The notes: a model not told the origin generated them from the sequence alone. Shown: positions 29,373 through 39,134, counted from the first letter of the stretch. The stretch: 53,085 nt of DNA from Lentzea indica (GCF_012184385.1 NZ_VSRL01000040.1:1-53085); one strand, 5' to 3'. Made by a program: numbers and translations.

Positions 29373-30668
29373 ATGTTCAGTAAGCGCCGCGGCAAGATCG
29401 CCGCAGTGCTCGCCGTCTGTCTGCCCGTGCTGGTCGCGGGCATGGCGACGCCGAGCACAGCCGACTCCGGACGCTATCTGCTGGAAGTCACCGCGAACAC
29501 GTCGGCCGAACGCACCCAGGTCGCCCAGATCGGCGTCGACGTGCTCGGTGCGACCAAGCTCACCACGGTCTCGGTGGTCGCGGACAAGGCCCAGTACAAG
29601 GCCCTGCAGGCGACCGGTCTGCCGATCAAGTACGTCGGCGACTTCGAGCAGCAGCTCAAGAGCCTGGGCAAGGTCGAGTTCGCCGACCCGCAGCCCGGCC
29701 AGGTCGGCACGCAGGACTTCCCGTCCGGCTACACCGGCTACCACAACTTCGCGGAGATGACCGCCGAGCTGCAGCAGACGGTCCGCGACCACCCGACCCT
29801 CACCAGCATGCGCAGCATCGGCAAGAGCTTCCAGAACCGGGACATCTGGGCGCTCAAGCTCAGCGACAACGTGGCCTCAGACGAGAGTGAGCCGGAGGTG
29901 CTGTTCGTCTGCGGCCAGCACGCCCGTGAGCACCTGACCGTCGAGCAGTGCCTGCAGATCATCAAGCGCTACACCGACAACTACGCCACCCCGGCGATCA
30001 AGAACCTGGTCGACAGCCGCGAGGTCTGGATCGTCCCGATGATGAACCCGGACGGCGCCGAGTACGACATCGCCACCGGCTCGTTCCGCGGCTGGCGCAA
30101 GAACCGCCAGGGCAACGGCACCGACCTCAACCGCAACTGGGGCTACAAGTGGGGCTGCTGCGGCGGCTCCAGCGGCAGCTCGACGTCGGACACCTACCGC
30201 GGCACCGCGGCGTTCTCCGCGCCGGAGACCACCCGCATCCGCGACTTCGTGAACTCGCGCGTGGTCGGTGGCACCCAGCAGATCAAGACGTTCATCGACT
30301 TCCACTCGTTCTCGGAGCTCGTGCTGTGGCCGTACGGCTACACCAAGGCGGACACGGACACCGGTCTCAACGCGGACGAGGCGCGCGCGTTCCAGACGCT
30401 CGGCCGGCAGATGGCCGCCACCAACGGCTACACGCCGGAGCAGGCGAGCGACCTGTACATCACCGACGGCACCAGCGACGACTGGATGTGGGGCCAGCAC
30501 AAGATCTGGGCGTACACCTACGAGCTGTACCCGAGCAGCGGCGGCCTCAACGGCTTCTACCCGCGCGACACGGTCATCGCGGCGCAGACCGCACGCAACG
30601 ACCGCGCCGTCGACCTGTTCCTGAGCTACTCGGACTGCGTGAAGCGGGTCATCAACCAGACCTGCTGA
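29373..30668 (+). CDS. secreted zinc carboxypeptidase (M14)
   Basis: A 431-residue exported metallocarboxypeptidase. A signal peptide spans residues 1-30 (IAAVLAVCLPVLVAGMATPS). A propeptide-like region follows. The catalytic zinc ligands are in CGQHAREHLT (HxxE), with the third histidine in FIDFHSFSELVLWPYGY; the catalytic glutamate is in YTYELYP. NRNWGYKWG matches the substrate-binding segment. GGAGGAGG precedes the ATG at ideal spacing. Four or more cysteines suggest disulfides. It probably digests peptides outside the cell. Confidence 0.92.
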   Translation: MFSKRRGKIAAVLAVCLPVLVAGMATPSTADSGRYLLEVTANTSAERTQVAQIGVDVLGATKLTTVSVVADKAQYKALQATGLPIKYVGDFEQQLKSLGKVEFADPQPGQVGTQDFPSGYTGYHNFAEMTAELQQTVRDHPTLTSMRSIGKSFQNRDIWALKLSDNVASDESEPEVLFVCGQHAREHLTVEQCLQIIKRYTDNYATPAIKNLVDSREVWIVPMMNPDGAEYDIATGSFRGWRKNRQGNGTDLNRNWGYKWGCCGGSSGSSTSDTYRGTAAFSAPETTRIRDFVNSRVVGGTQQIKTFIDFHSFSELVLWPYGYTKADTDTGLNADEARAFQTLGRQMAATNGYTPEQASDLYITDGTSDDWMWGQHKIWAYTYELYPSSGGLNGFYPRDTVIAAQTARNDRAVDLFLSYSDCVKRVINQTC

Positions 30669-31773
30669 TCCGTTCCAGCGCCTGATCGATCTCCTCCGGC
30701 GTGACGAAGTAGTGCGGGGAGGCCCGCACTACTTCGTCCAGGCCGCGCCTGGTCATGTCGATCAACGTCGAACCGCGCTGCGACACCGTGACGGCGACCT
30801 TCTCCGCCCATAGCCGGTCTTTCAGCTCCATCGCCGGCACCCGATCCGACGTGAAAGTGACGATGCCCGACTGCCGCACACCGAGGTCCTGCACGGTGAT
30901 GCCCGGTATGGCCTTGAGGCCTTCGCGCAAACGCTTGGCACGGTCCGCGACCTCTTTTTCGATCACGTCCAGACCCTTGTCCAGCGCGTACTTCGCGGCG
31001 GCGATCAGACCCAGCCGGTCCGCGACGTTGAACTCCCACAGCTCGAACACCCGCGCGTCGTCGCGCGGCTCGTACCGGTCGGGCGCCGTCCACGCGGCGC
31101 CGTCGTGGTCCATCAGCCTGGGCCACAGCCTCTTCCGCACCTCGTTCCTGACGACCAGCGCTCCCGTGCCGCGTGGTCCGCGCAGCCACTTCCGGCCGGT
31201 GCAGACGAGCATGTCGTAGTCGTGGTCGCGCAGGTCGATCTGGCCGGTGGACTGGCACGCGTCGAGCAGCACCAGCGCGCCGACCTCGCGGGCCTTGGCG
31301 GTGACCTCGTTGACGGGGTTGATCAAACCGCCGTTCGTGGGCACGTGCACCAGTGAGATCAGCTTGACCCGCTCGTCCAGGTCCAGAGCGTCGACGTCCA
31401 GCTGTCCGTGCCGATCGGACGGCATCACCTCGATCGTCGCGCCGGTCTCCTCCACGCGGCGCAGCATCGGCACGGCGTTGCCCCCGTACTCGACCTCGGT
31501 GACCAGAATCCGGTCGCCTTCGGTGAGCGGGACGGCGTCGAACACGGTGAGCCACGAGCGTGTCGCGCTGTCGGTGAAGGCGACCTCGTCCGGGCGGCAG
31601 CCGAAGAGCTCGGCGAGCACGCCGTAGCCCGCTTCGAGGTCCTCACGGCGTTCCGCGGCTGCTCGGTAGCCGCCGATCTCGGTCTCCCGGCGGAGGTGAC
31701 CGATCACCTCGTCGACGACCGGGGCGGGCGGGATCGACGAACCGGCGCTGTCCAGGAAGATCAGGTCGCTCAC
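30652..31773 (-). CDS. class V PLP-dependent aminotransferase / desulfurase-like
   Basis: A 373-residue fold-type I enzyme. FLDSAGSSIPP at the start, ALVLLDACQSTGQIDL with the PLP-contacting aspartate, and the PLP lysine in CTGRKWLRGPRGTGAL are visible. It resembles the EgtE / isopenicillin-epimerase-like branch more than IscS, since no mobile cysteine loop is evident. No sulfur or ergothioneine genes are adjacent. Its end overlaps the M14 gene end by 17 bases, convergent. Confidence 0.82.
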   Translation of the reverse strand: MSDLIFLDSAGSSIPPAPVVDEVIGHLRRETEIGGYRAAAERREDLEAGYGVLAELFGCRPDEVAFTDSATRSWLTVFDAVPLTEGDRILVTEVEYGGNAVPMLRRVEETGATIEVMPSDRHGQLDVDALDLDERVKLISLVHVPTNGGLINPVNEVTAKAREVGALVLLDACQSTGQIDLRDHDYDMLVCTGRKWLRGPRGTGALVVRNEVRKRLWPRLMDHDGAAWTAPDRYEPRDDARVFELWEFNVADRLGLIAAAKYALDKGLDVIEKEVADRAKRLREGLKAIPGITVQDLGVRQSGIVTFTSDRVPAMELKDRLWAEKVAVTVSQRGSTLIDMTRRGLDEVVRASPHYFVTPEEIDQALERISRSG

Positions 31774-31844
31774 CGCTCCACTGTGCCACTCTCGAAGGCG
31801 CGCGTGAGTTCGAGTGCCGGATTCCGTTGGCTGCAATCGACACC

Positions 31845-31979
31845 GTGACCCACGGGCTGACCCGCCGGGCGTTGAACAAGACGCGGTCCGTTGTGGACGA
31901 CACATTGCTGCACGAGGTCACGAAGATCGAGTTCTGGGCCGACAACCCCGACGCGATGGTGCGCGTGCTGCGGAAATAG
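31845..31979 (+). pseudogene. 44-residue fragment resembling the next gene's C-terminus
   Basis: A short frame ending EVTKIEFWADNPDAMVRVLRK. The following protein ends RVERVDFWADDPARAVREINA, so the small frame looks like the C-terminal tail of a paralogue whose body has been lost. It could also be an independent small gene; the GTG has no strong RBS. Confidence 0.4.
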
Positions 31980-31989
31980 GCTCGGCCAC

Positions 31990-32481
31990 ATGGTGGAGAT
32001 CCCCTACGGCAAGCGCATGCGGCCGCGGTACTGGCGGTTCCTGATCATCACGGCGATCGGTGTCGCGCTGGTGGCGTTCGCGCTGGACATCCCGTGGCTG
32101 CTCATCACGCTGATCGTGCTGGGCGTGCTGAACACGATCGTGTGCGTGGGCGCGATCTACATCCTCCACCGCCAGCCGCACACCATCTCCGGCGACGAGC
32201 TCCGGTTGCGGCAGCTGGGGTTCTTCGACTGGCGCATCCCGACCTCGGACCTCGGCACCGCACAGGTCGCCGAACGCACCCACAAGGGTCAGCGCAGCGT
32301 CGAGGTGATCGGTGACGCGCTCGTCATCCAGTCGCTGACCAGGACGAACGTGTCCGTGCCCTTCCACGAGCCGCAGCTGGTGAACCTCGGCAAGACGGGC
32401 GTGCAGCGTGTCGAGCGAGTCGACTTCTGGGCGGACGACCCCGCCCGAGCCGTCCGCGAGATCAACGCCAGGACTACTTAG
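31990..32481 (+). CDS. two-helix membrane protein with PH-like domain
   Basis: A 163-residue protein: basic N-terminus, two membrane helices (FLIITAIGVALVAFALDI and LLITLIVLGVLNTIVCVG), then a soluble domain with SGDELRLRQLGFFDWRIP that resembles bacterial PH-like (DUF304-type) folds. No enzymatic motif. It overlaps the convergent solute-binding protein end by eight bases. Function unknown. Confidence 0.65.
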   Translation: MVEIPYGKRMRPRYWRFLIITAIGVALVAFALDIPWLLITLIVLGVLNTIVCVGAIYILHRQPHTISGDELRLRQLGFFDWRIPTSDLGTAQVAERTHKGQRSVEVIGDALVIQSLTRTNVSVPFHEPQLVNLGKTGVQRVERVDFWADDPARAVREINARTT

Positions 32482-33973
32482 GTTCCCACTTGTCGAGGTT
32501 CCACCACGGGCCCCATGCCAGCGCGCCGTAGGAGTTCGGGTCGACCACGGCCTGGTAGCCGTTCCACGAGTCGCGCATCACGTACGTGTGCTCGGGGAAG
32601 ACCAGCACCACCATCGACGGCGCGGCGACGAACGCCTGCTGGAAGAGCTTGTACGCCACCGCCCGCTGCGCCGGGTCGATGAGCTTGCGGCCGTTCTCCA
32701 GCGCCGCGTCGGCGGCAGGACTGCCCTGGCCGCGCAGGTCGTAGAGCATCAGGTCCGGGTCGAACGGCGACCCCTCGCCGTAGAGCAGTGCGTCCTGGCC
32801 CATGCGCGGGCGGATCGCCTCCCACGACAGGCCGGCGAGCTGCACGTCCACGCCGACGGCCTTGGCGTCGGCGGCGAAGGCCGTGGCCAGGTCGGCTCGC
32901 AGGTCGTCGCCGAGCGGGTACATCAGCGTGAAGCGGGCCGCCACGCCTTCGCGGACCCGGATGCCGTCCGTGCCGGGAACCCAGCCCGCCGCGTCGAGCA
33001 GCCGCGCGGCCTCGGTCTTGTCGAAGCGGAACTTCGCGGTCGGGTCGAACTCCTCCGCCAACGCGTCCGGCACCGGCGTGTAGGCGATGGTGCCCTTGCC
33101 TTCCAGCAGGCTGTCGATCATGCCCTGGCGGTTCGCTGCGTAGTTCAGCGCGAGGCGGATGGCGGCGTTGCCGGTGACCGGGTTCACCGCGGGCAGCCGC
33201 ACGGCCCGGTAGTCGGCGCTGCGGTGGTACTGCACGAGCAGGCCCGACTTGCCGGTGAACTGCGCCGCGATCTTCTGCGGCAGCACCGTGCCGTCGAACT
33301 CGCCGTCCTGCATGCGGCGTGCGCGCTGGTTGTCGTCGGTGACGAACACGACGGTCACCTTCTTGACCTTGGGCGCGCCGTCGAAGTAGCTCTCGTTGGC
33401 GTCCAGCAGCAGCCGGTCGCCCTTCTTCCACTCGGTGACCTTGTACGGGCCGGTGCCGACCGGCTGACCGTCCGGGTTCGCCTGCTCGCTGGGCAGGACG
33501 CCGAGCACGAGCAGGTGCGGGAACGCGGCGTGCTGCTGGGTGAGGGTGAAGCGGACGGTCGACGGGTCGACCTGCTCGACGCCCTTGAGCGTGCTGAACC
33601 GGTCCTTGACCGGGTTTTTCAGCGCCGCGGTGTAGGTGGCGACCACGTCCTCCGCGCCGAACGTGCTGCCGTCGGTGAACTTCACGTCGCCGCGCAGCTT
33701 CACCGTCCAGCTCAGCCCGTCCGCGGCCGGTTCCGGAAGTTCGGCAGCCAGCTGCGGCTTGAGCGAGCCGTCCTGGCGGTGCTCGACGAGCCCGTCGTAG
33801 ATCTTCGACACGCCCTGCGCGCCGTAGCCGAGCAGCGGGTTCAGCGTGGCCGGCTCGTCGCGGTCGGCGAGCACGATCGACGTGCCGTTCGAGCCACCGT
33901 CCGGGCGGGGTGTGGCGGTCTCGGTGCAGCCCGCGACGGCCAGCAACAGGACGAGCAGCAGTGGGTAACGCAC
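32474..33973 (-). CDS. ABC transporter substrate-binding lipoprotein (SBP family 5)
   Basis: A 499-residue family-5 solute-binding lipoprotein (peptide, nickel or oligosaccharide type). The signal peptide ends with lipobox LAVAGC; LADRDEPATLNPL and the WTVKLRGDVKFTDGS region are typical of the family. GTG at 33973 places the lipobox correctly; an ATG at 34000 would add a few residues and touch the divergent gene's start. No permease or ATPase genes are nearby, so it is an orphan. The ligand is unknown. Confidence 0.88.
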   Translation of the reverse strand: MRYPLLLVLLLAVAGCTETATPRPDGGSNGTSIVLADRDEPATLNPLLGYGAQGVSKIYDGLVEHRQDGSLKPQLAAELPEPAADGLSWTVKLRGDVKFTDGSTFGAEDVVATYTAALKNPVKDRFSTLKGVEQVDPSTVRFTLTQQHAAFPHLLVLGVLPSEQANPDGQPVGTGPYKVTEWKKGDRLLLDANESYFDGAPKVKKVTVVFVTDDNQRARRMQDGEFDGTVLPQKIAAQFTGKSGLLVQYHRSADYRAVRLPAVNPVTGNAAIRLALNYAANRQGMIDSLLEGKGTIAYTPVPDALAEEFDPTAKFRFDKTEAARLLDAAGWVPGTDGIRVREGVAARFTLMYPLGDDLRADLATAFAADAKAVGVDVQLAGLSWEAIRPRMGQDALLYGEGSPFDPDLMLYDLRGQGSPAADAALENGRKLIDPAQRAVAYKLFQQAFVAAPSMVVLVFPEHTYVMRDSWNGYQAVVDPNSYGALAWGPWWNLDKWEPK

Positions 33974-33998
33974 AAAGCCGGACCCTACAGTGATCCCC

Positions 33999-34775
33999 AT
34001 GCGGATCGCTGTGAGTCAGATCAGCTCGACGACCGACCCCAGGTCCAACCTGGAACTCGTCCGCGACGCGGTGCGCAGGGCCGACGGAGCACGGGTCGTC
34101 CTGCTGCCCGAGGCGACGATGTGCCGCTTCGGTGTGCCGCTGGGACCCGTTGCCGAACCGCTGGACGGACCGTGGGCGTCTGCGGTGCACGAGATCGCCG
34201 CGTCTCACGACGTCGTGGTGGTGGCGGGCATGTTCACGCCGTCCGGTGACCGCGTGACGAACACGATGCTGGTGACCGGGCCTGACATCCACGTGGGCTA
34301 CGACAAGATCCACCTGTTCGACGCGTTCGGGTTCCAGGAGTCGCGCACCGTCGCGCCTGGCTCATCGCCGATGACTTTCAAGGTGGACGGCGTGACCTTG
34401 GGAGTCGCCACCTGCTACGACATCCGCTTTCCTGAGCTGTTCCGCGCGTTGGCGGACAAGGGCGCTTCCGCCGTGCTGGTCGGGGCGTCGTGGGGTGCCG
34501 GCCCCGGCAAGAAAGAGCAGTGGGAGCTCCTGGTACGGGCACGCGCACTGGACTGCACGTCATGGGTGGTGGCGTGCGGGCAGGCCTATCCCGGCGACCT
34601 GGGCTCATCGGCGCCGACCGGGATCGGGTTCTCGACGATCGCCGATCCGTTCGGGAACGTGGCCGTGCAGCTGGACGAGAAGCCTGCCGTCTCGGTCGTC
34701 GAGATCGACACCGAGGGTGCGGTGGAACAAGCGCGGAGTGTCCTCCCTGTGCTCGCGAACCGACGGCTACGTTGA
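33999..34775 (+). CDS. carbon-nitrogen hydrolase (nitrilase/amidase)
   Basis: A 258-residue nitrilase-superfamily hydrolase. The Glu-Lys-Cys triad is visible: LLPEATM, YDKIHLFDAFG and VATCYDIRFPELF. Length and motifs fit the Nit1/omega-amidase type that removes amide groups from small metabolites. It is divergent from the lipoprotein, with starts only about 25 bases apart, and is followed six bases later by the cupin gene, so the two may be co-transcribed. Confidence 0.9.
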   Translation: MRIAVSQISSTTDPRSNLELVRDAVRRADGARVVLLPEATMCRFGVPLGPVAEPLDGPWASAVHEIAASHDVVVVAGMFTPSGDRVTNTMLVTGPDIHVGYDKIHLFDAFGFQESRTVAPGSSPMTFKVDGVTLGVATCYDIRFPELFRALADKGASAVLVGASWGAGPGKKEQWELLVRARALDCTSWVVACGQAYPGDLGSSAPTGIGFSTIADPFGNVAVQLDEKPAVSVVEIDTEGAVEQARSVLPVLANRRLR

Positions 34776-34780
34776 GATCC

Positions 34781-35188
34781 ATGCGCATCATTTCGGCTGT
34801 AGTGGCCGCTTTGCTGTTGTTCTCCGGCGTTGCCTCCGCGACGCCCTCGCGCGGCGTGACCGCTCGCGAGATCGCCAAATGGTCCGTCGACGACCGCGAC
34901 TACGTCATCCGCGAGATCACCGTCGCCGCCGGGGGCAGCACGGGCTGGCACCATCACGACGGCACGCTCTACGCCGTGGTGAAGAAGGGTGTTCTGACCC
35001 GGACCATGTCCGACTGCACCACGACTTTCGTGCATCACCGCGGTGACACGCTGATCGAGGAACCCCACCACGTGCACGTGGGCCGCAACCTCGGCACCGA
35101 GCCGATGGTGCTCCAGGTGCTGTACGTGAACCCGGCCGGCACGCCGCTGTCGCGTGACGAGCCGAATCCCGGTTGCTCGTTCGAATGA
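34781..35188 (+). CDS. secreted cupin-domain protein
   Basis: A 135-residue protein with a signal peptide (IISAVVAALLLFSGVASA) and a single cupin. Metal-binding residues are suggested by TGWHHHDGTLYAVVKKG and EEPHHVHVGRN. It ends with a cysteine (NPGCSFE) that could pair with CTTT. Exported; substrate unknown. It follows the nitrilase gene after five bases. Confidence 0.8.
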   Translation: MRIISAVVAALLLFSGVASATPSRGVTAREIAKWSVDDRDYVIREITVAAGGSTGWHHHDGTLYAVVKKGVLTRTMSDCTTTFVHHRGDTLIEEPHHVHVGRNLGTEPMVLQVLYVNPAGTPLSRDEPNPGCSFE

Positions 35189-35620
35189 GCTTGACCTCCA
35201 GTTAGGTCGAGCTCACAGGATCGGGGCATGACTCTTCCCGCGTTGCCCTCGTTCGTCCACGACCGCACGGACCTGGACGGCTTCAAGTCGATCTTCGCGA
35301 GGAGGGCAGGGCCCCGCCCTCCTCGGGGGCAGACCGGCCAACACTGTCAGCCTATTCGCGAAATCGGGCTGTCAAGCCGCCGCCGGTCGATCTGTGGACA
35401 ACTCGGCTCGCGGTTCGAGTTGTCCACAGATCGCCGAGTGGTGGCTTGACACCGCGCTTCCGCAACTAACGTCAGGTCATACGGGATCGGGTGGTCAGCC
35501 CCCAGTGGAGGGCGGGGCCCTGCCCTCGGCGCGGCGTCGGTCGGCTCGGTCACCGCTGCCTGGCGCCGGGTGCAGAACTTCCCCGGCGTCCAGCACGTCA
35601 GCGTGGAGCGGTACCAGCCG
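35189..35620. other. intergenic region holding a foldback element and flanking ORF halves
   Basis: Contains an ATG at 35228 reading MTLPALPSFVHDRTDLDGF, then a foldback repeat, then on the far side in the same frame a coding-like stretch (AWRRVQNFPGVQHVSVERYQ) that runs to a TGA at 35650 inside the nadC 3' end. These may be the halves of a small gene split by the element. Confidence 0.4.
35302..35527. mobile_element. 226-bp MITE-like foldback element with nested palindromes
   Basis: Perfect 21-bp terminal inverted repeats at 35302-35322 and 35507-35527, each itself hairpin-like (GAGGGC ... GCCCTC). A nested perfect 18-bp inverted repeat (35388-35405 and 35416-35433, 10-base spacer) sits at the centre, with an outer TGTCAAGCC/GGCTTGACA pair, so the centre forms an imperfect 36-bp stem. 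Each central arm contains TTGTCCACA, the actinobacterial DnaA-box form, in opposite orientations. No coding capacity and no clear target-site duplication. Confidence 0.8.
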
Positions 35621-36457
35621 CTAGCGAAGGTCCAGGCCGAGGTCGAGTGACGGGCTGGAGTGCGTGAGACCGCCCACCGCGAGGTAGTCCACGCCGGTCT
35701 CGGCGTACCGGCGGGCCAGGTCCAGCGTGAGCCCGCCGGACGCCTCCAGCTTCACGTTCTCCGGCCGCCGCTTGACGGCCTCGGCGCACTGCTCGGGCGT
35801 GAAGTTGTCCAGCAGCACCAGTTCCGCGCCTTCGGCGATCGCCTCGTCGAGCTGCTGCAGGCTGTCGACCTCGACCTCCATCAGCAGTTCGGGCGCGTGC
35901 GCGCGGGCCGCACGGATCGCGGCGCTCACCGAACCCGCGGCGGCGACGTGGTTGTCCTTGATGAGGATCGCGTCGCCGAGGCCCATCCGGTGGTTCACGC
36001 CGCCACCGCACCTGACCGCGTACTTCTGCAGAAGCCTCAGTCCCGGCAACGTCTTGCGTGAGTCACGGACCGCGGCGCCGGTGCCCTCGATCGCGTCGAC
36101 CCAGCGCGCGGTCTGGGTGGCGATGCCGGACAGGTGGCAGACCAGGTTCAAAGCCGTGCGTTCTACCGTGAGCAGACCACGGGTCGGGCCGGTCAGCACC
36201 AGCGCGGGCTCACCGGGCACGGCCTTGTCGCCGTCCTGCGCCTCGGTGAGCACCTCGACCTCGGGCAGATAACGCTGGAAGGCCGCGCGTGCAATGGAAA
36301 CGCCGCACAGCACACCGGCCGCCCGCGGGGTGATCTCCGCGGTTGCGACGGCCTTCTCCGGCACGGTCGCCAGTGTGGTGGCGTCCAGGCCGTAGCGGAG
36401 GTCTTCCTCCAGGGCGAGCTGGATGACCCGGTTCGCGTCGTCCCAGTCGATGGTCAT
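35621..36457 (-). CDS. nadC: NadC: quinolinate phosphoribosyltransferase
   Basis: A 278-residue enzyme forming nicotinate mononucleotide from quinolinate and PRPP. NLVCHLSGIATQTARWV, DSRKTLPGLRLLQKYAVRCGG and HRMGLGDAILIKDNH are signature regions. The ATG overlaps the nadB stop by four bases (ATGA). The C-terminus abuts the foldback-element region. Last gene of the nadABC operon. Confidence 0.95.
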   Translation of the reverse strand: MTIDWDDANRVIQLALEEDLRYGLDATTLATVPEKAVATAEITPRAAGVLCGVSIARAAFQRYLPEVEVLTEAQDGDKAVPGEPALVLTGPTRGLLTVERTALNLVCHLSGIATQTARWVDAIEGTGAAVRDSRKTLPGLRLLQKYAVRCGGGVNHRMGLGDAILIKDNHVAAAGSVSAAIRAARAHAPELLMEVEVDSLQQLDEAIAEGAELVLLDNFTPEQCAEAVKRRPENVKLEASGGLTLDLARRYAETGVDYLAVGGLTHSSPSLDLGLDLR

Positions 36458-38070
36458 GCGACACCTTCTGCGAGAACGGGATCGGCCAGCACAGGCTGGC
36501 CGGTCGGAGTGAGCCGGACGAGCTGGCTGCGTTGCCACGCCTCGGAGCGCGAAGTGTGGTCGGTGCGGACGTGGCAGCCGCGCGACTCGGTGCGTTCCTG
36601 CGCGGCGGCGATCAGGGCGCGGGCGGCCAAGGTCAGGGCAGCGTCCTCGACCAGTTCGCGCGACTCGAGCTGCTTGTCCACAGTGGACACGTCGAGCACA
36701 GAGCCGACGACGTCGAGGCCTTCCGCGTCACGGCCGATCGCGGCGTAACGGGACATCACGCGCTGGAGCAGGTCGCGGTCCGCGACCGGAGCCGTGGGAA
36801 GAACCGGATCCACGGCGCGAGCGGGTGCGATCAACCCGACAGCCAGATCGGCAGCCACGGCCTCGGCGGCACGGGTGCCGCAGACCAGGCCTTCGAGCAG
36901 GCTGTTGGAGGCCAGGCGGTTCGCGCCGTGCAGGCCCGTGCGGGCCACCTCACCGATGGCGTACAGGCCGGTCACGCCGGTGCGGCCGTCGACGGTGGAA
37001 ACCACGCCACCGCAGGCGAAATGTGCCGCCGGGGCAACGGGAATCGGGTCCACAGCCGGATCGATCCCCACAGAAACGCAGGCCGAATACACGGTCGGGA
37101 AGCGAGAAGCCATGTCGTGCAACGCGGTCGCGTCCAGGAAGACGTGGTCGTCGACGCCGCCGGGCTCCGCTGCCATGTGCCGGGTGATCGCGGCCGCCAC
37201 GACGTCGCGCGGGGCGAGATCTTCCAGCGGGTGCACGCCCTTCATCACGCGGGCGCCGGTCGCGTCGATCAGCACGGCACCCTCGCCGCGCACGGCTTCC
37301 GTGACGAGCGGGCACCTGCCTCGGGCACCGCGCCCGGTGTAGAGGACGGTCGGGTGGAACTGGATGAACTCGACGTCCGCGGCCAGCGCCCCGGCCCTGA
37401 GTGCCAGCGCCAGGCCGTCACCCGTTGCGACAGAGGGGTTCGAGGTCGCCTGGTACATCTGACCGATGCCACCGGTCGCGAGCAGCACGGCGGGAGCCGT
37501 GAGCACGCCGGGCACGCCGTTGCCGTCGAGCACCAGCAGGCCGCCGACTGCACCGAGTGGCGTCTTGACCGCGTCGACCGCAACGTGGTTCTCCAGCAGG
37601 GGAACCCGTCCGTCCACAGTGGCCTTGAGCAGCGCTCGTTCGACCTCGGCGCCGGTCGCGTCGCCGCCGGCGTGCACGACGCGGAACGCGCTGTGGCCGC
37701 CCTCGCGGGTCCGTTCCAGCAGGCCGTCGGGCTTCGCGTCGAACACGGCGCCGCGCTCGCGCAGCCTCGCGACGGCCTGGGGGCCGTCCGTGATGATCGT
37801 GGTGACCGCGACGTCGTCGCAGAGGCCCGCGCCTGCCGTCAGCGTGTCCTCGATGTGCCGCGCGACCGAGTCGCCGGGGTCGTGCTGGTCCTCCATGACC
37901 ACCGCGACGCCGCCCTGCGCCCAGCGGGTGTTGCCGTCGTCGCCCGCGGCCTTGGTGACGACGAGGACGCGAAGTCCCAGCTCACGGGCCCGCAGCGCGG
38001 CCGTGAGGCCCGCTACGCCCGTACCGACCACGATCAGGTCGGCCCGCGCCTCCCAGCGCGCGGCCATCAC
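36454..38070 (-). CDS. nadB: NadB: L-aspartate oxidase
   Basis: A 538-residue FAD flavoprotein oxidising aspartate to iminoaspartate. The FAD motif [15 protein letters not shown] is at the start; [26 protein letters not shown], the substrate region EFIQFHPT and [20 protein letters not shown] follow. GTG at 38070 or ATG at 38067 both fit; the GTG overlaps the nadA stop. Works with NadA. Confidence 0.95.
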   Translation of the reverse strand: MMAARWEARADLIVVGTGVAGLTAALRARELGLRVLVVTKAAGDDGNTRWAQGGVAVVMEDQHDPGDSVARHIEDTLTAGAGLCDDVAVTTIITDGPQAVARLRERGAVFDAKPDGLLERTREGGHSAFRVVHAGGDATGAEVERALLKATVDGRVPLLENHVAVDAVKTPLGAVGGLLVLDGNGVPGVLTAPAVLLATGGIGQMYQATSNPSVATGDGLALALRAGALAADVEFIQFHPTVLYTGRGARGRCPLVTEAVRGEGAVLIDATGARVMKGVHPLEDLAPRDVVAAAITRHMAAEPGGVDDHVFLDATALHDMASRFPTVYSACVSVGIDPAVDPIPVAPAAHFACGGVVSTVDGRTGVTGLYAIGEVARTGLHGANRLASNSLLEGLVCGTRAAEAVAADLAVGLIAPARAVDPVLPTAPVADRDLLQRVMSRYAAIGRDAEGLDVVGSVLDVSTVDKQLESRELVEDAALTLAARALIAAAQERTESRGCHVRTDHTSRSEAWQRSQLVRLTPTGQPVLADPVLAEGVA

Positions 38071-39086
38071 TCACCGCCGCCGGGCTTGCCGATCTCGATC
38101 ATCCGCTGCACGGCGCCCTGCGCGCGCTTCGCGGTCTCCAGGTCCACGTGCACCTCGTCCAGACCCTCGCGCACGCAACGCAGCAGCGCGGCCGGCGTGA
38201 TCATCTTCATGTAGGTGCAGGACGCGCGGTCGTTGACGGCGCGGAAGTCGATCTCCGGGGCGGCCTTGCGCAGCTGGTGCAGCATGCCGACCTCGGTCGC
38301 GACGAGCACCTTGCGCGCGTTCGTACTGCGGGCGGCGGTGATCATGTCGCCGGTCGAGAGGATCTTGACCTTCTCCGCCGGCACGATGCCCTCGCCGCTC
38401 AGGTAGAGCGCCGACGTCGCGCAGCCGCACTCCGGGTGGATGAACAGGTCGGCGTCCGGGTTCGCGGCGGCGCGTTCGGCCAGCTCCGGGCCGTTGATGC
38501 CGGCGTGGACGTGGCACTCGCCGGCCCAGATGTGCAGGTTCTCGCGGCCGGTCTCGCGCTTGACGTGCGCGCCCAGGAACTGGTCCGGGCAGAAGAGCAC
38601 CTCGCGGTCGGCGGGGATCGAACGCACCACGTCGACGGCGTTCGAGGACGTGCAGCAGATGTCCGTCTCCGCCTTCACCTCGGCGGTCGTGTTCACATAG
38701 GACACGACGACCGCGCCGGGGTGCTCCGCCTTCCACTCACGCAGCTGCGCGCCGGTGATGGAGTCGGCGAGCGAGCAGCCAGCGCGCTCGTCCGGGATCA
38801 GCACCGTCTTCTCCGGCGCGAGGATCTTCGCCGTCTCGGCCATGAAGTGCACGCCGCAGAAGATGATGGTCTGCGCGTCCGACTGCGCGGCGATCCTGCT
38901 CAGGGCGAGGGAGTCGCCGGTGTGGTGGGCGATGTCCTGGATCTCGGGCAGCTGGTAGTTGTGCGCCAGGATGACGGCGTCCCGCTCCTTCGCAAGCCGC
39001 AACACCTCGTCCCGCCACGCGGCGTCCGGCTCCACTCCACCGAATACACCTGACGCGGTTCGCTCCACAACTGCGGTAGCGACCAT
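38067..39086 (-). CDS. nadA: NadA: quinolinate synthase
   Basis: A 339-residue [4Fe-4S] enzyme condensing iminoaspartate with [37 protein letters not shown], the cysteine regions [10 protein letters not shown] and [12 protein letters not shown], and EVGMLHQL are visible. ATG at 39086 follows GAGGAGG. First gene of the operon, divergent from the NrtR-like regulator with about 60 bases between starts. Confidence 0.95.
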   Translation of the reverse strand: MVATAVVERTASGVFGGVEPDAAWRDEVLRLAKERDAVILAHNYQLPEIQDIAHHTGDSLALSRIAAQSDAQTIIFCGVHFMAETAKILAPEKTVLIPDERAGCSLADSITGAQLREWKAEHPGAVVVSYVNTTAEVKAETDICCTSSNAVDVVRSIPADREVLFCPDQFLGAHVKRETGRENLHIWAGECHVHAGINGPELAERAAANPDADLFIHPECGCATSALYLSGEGIVPAEKVKILSTGDMITAARSTNARKVLVATEVGMLHQLRKAAPEIDFRAVNDRASCTYMKMITPAALLRCVREGLDEVHVDLETAKRAQGAVQRMIEIGKPGGGE

Positions 39087-39105
39087 GACTGCCTCCTCGG
39101 TCCAG

Positions 39106-39128
39106 GTTTTCGCCTGGTGGTCGAAAAC
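39106..39128. promoter_or_regulatory. GTTTTCG-N9-CGAAAAC inverted repeat between nadA and nrtR
   Basis: A perfect 7-bp inverted repeat in the nadA-nrtR intergenic region, a plausible NrtR operator. A second dyad follows at 39135-39143. Which one is bound cannot be decided from sequence. Confidence 0.5.
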
Positions 39129-39134
39129 GTCGCC

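Noticed and set aside
36674-36690. TTGTCCACA motif inside nadB, similar to a DnaA box.
   Set aside because: It lies within conserved codons and lacks a cluster of further boxes; one motif is expected by chance, and no oriC-like region or dnaA/dnaN genes are present.
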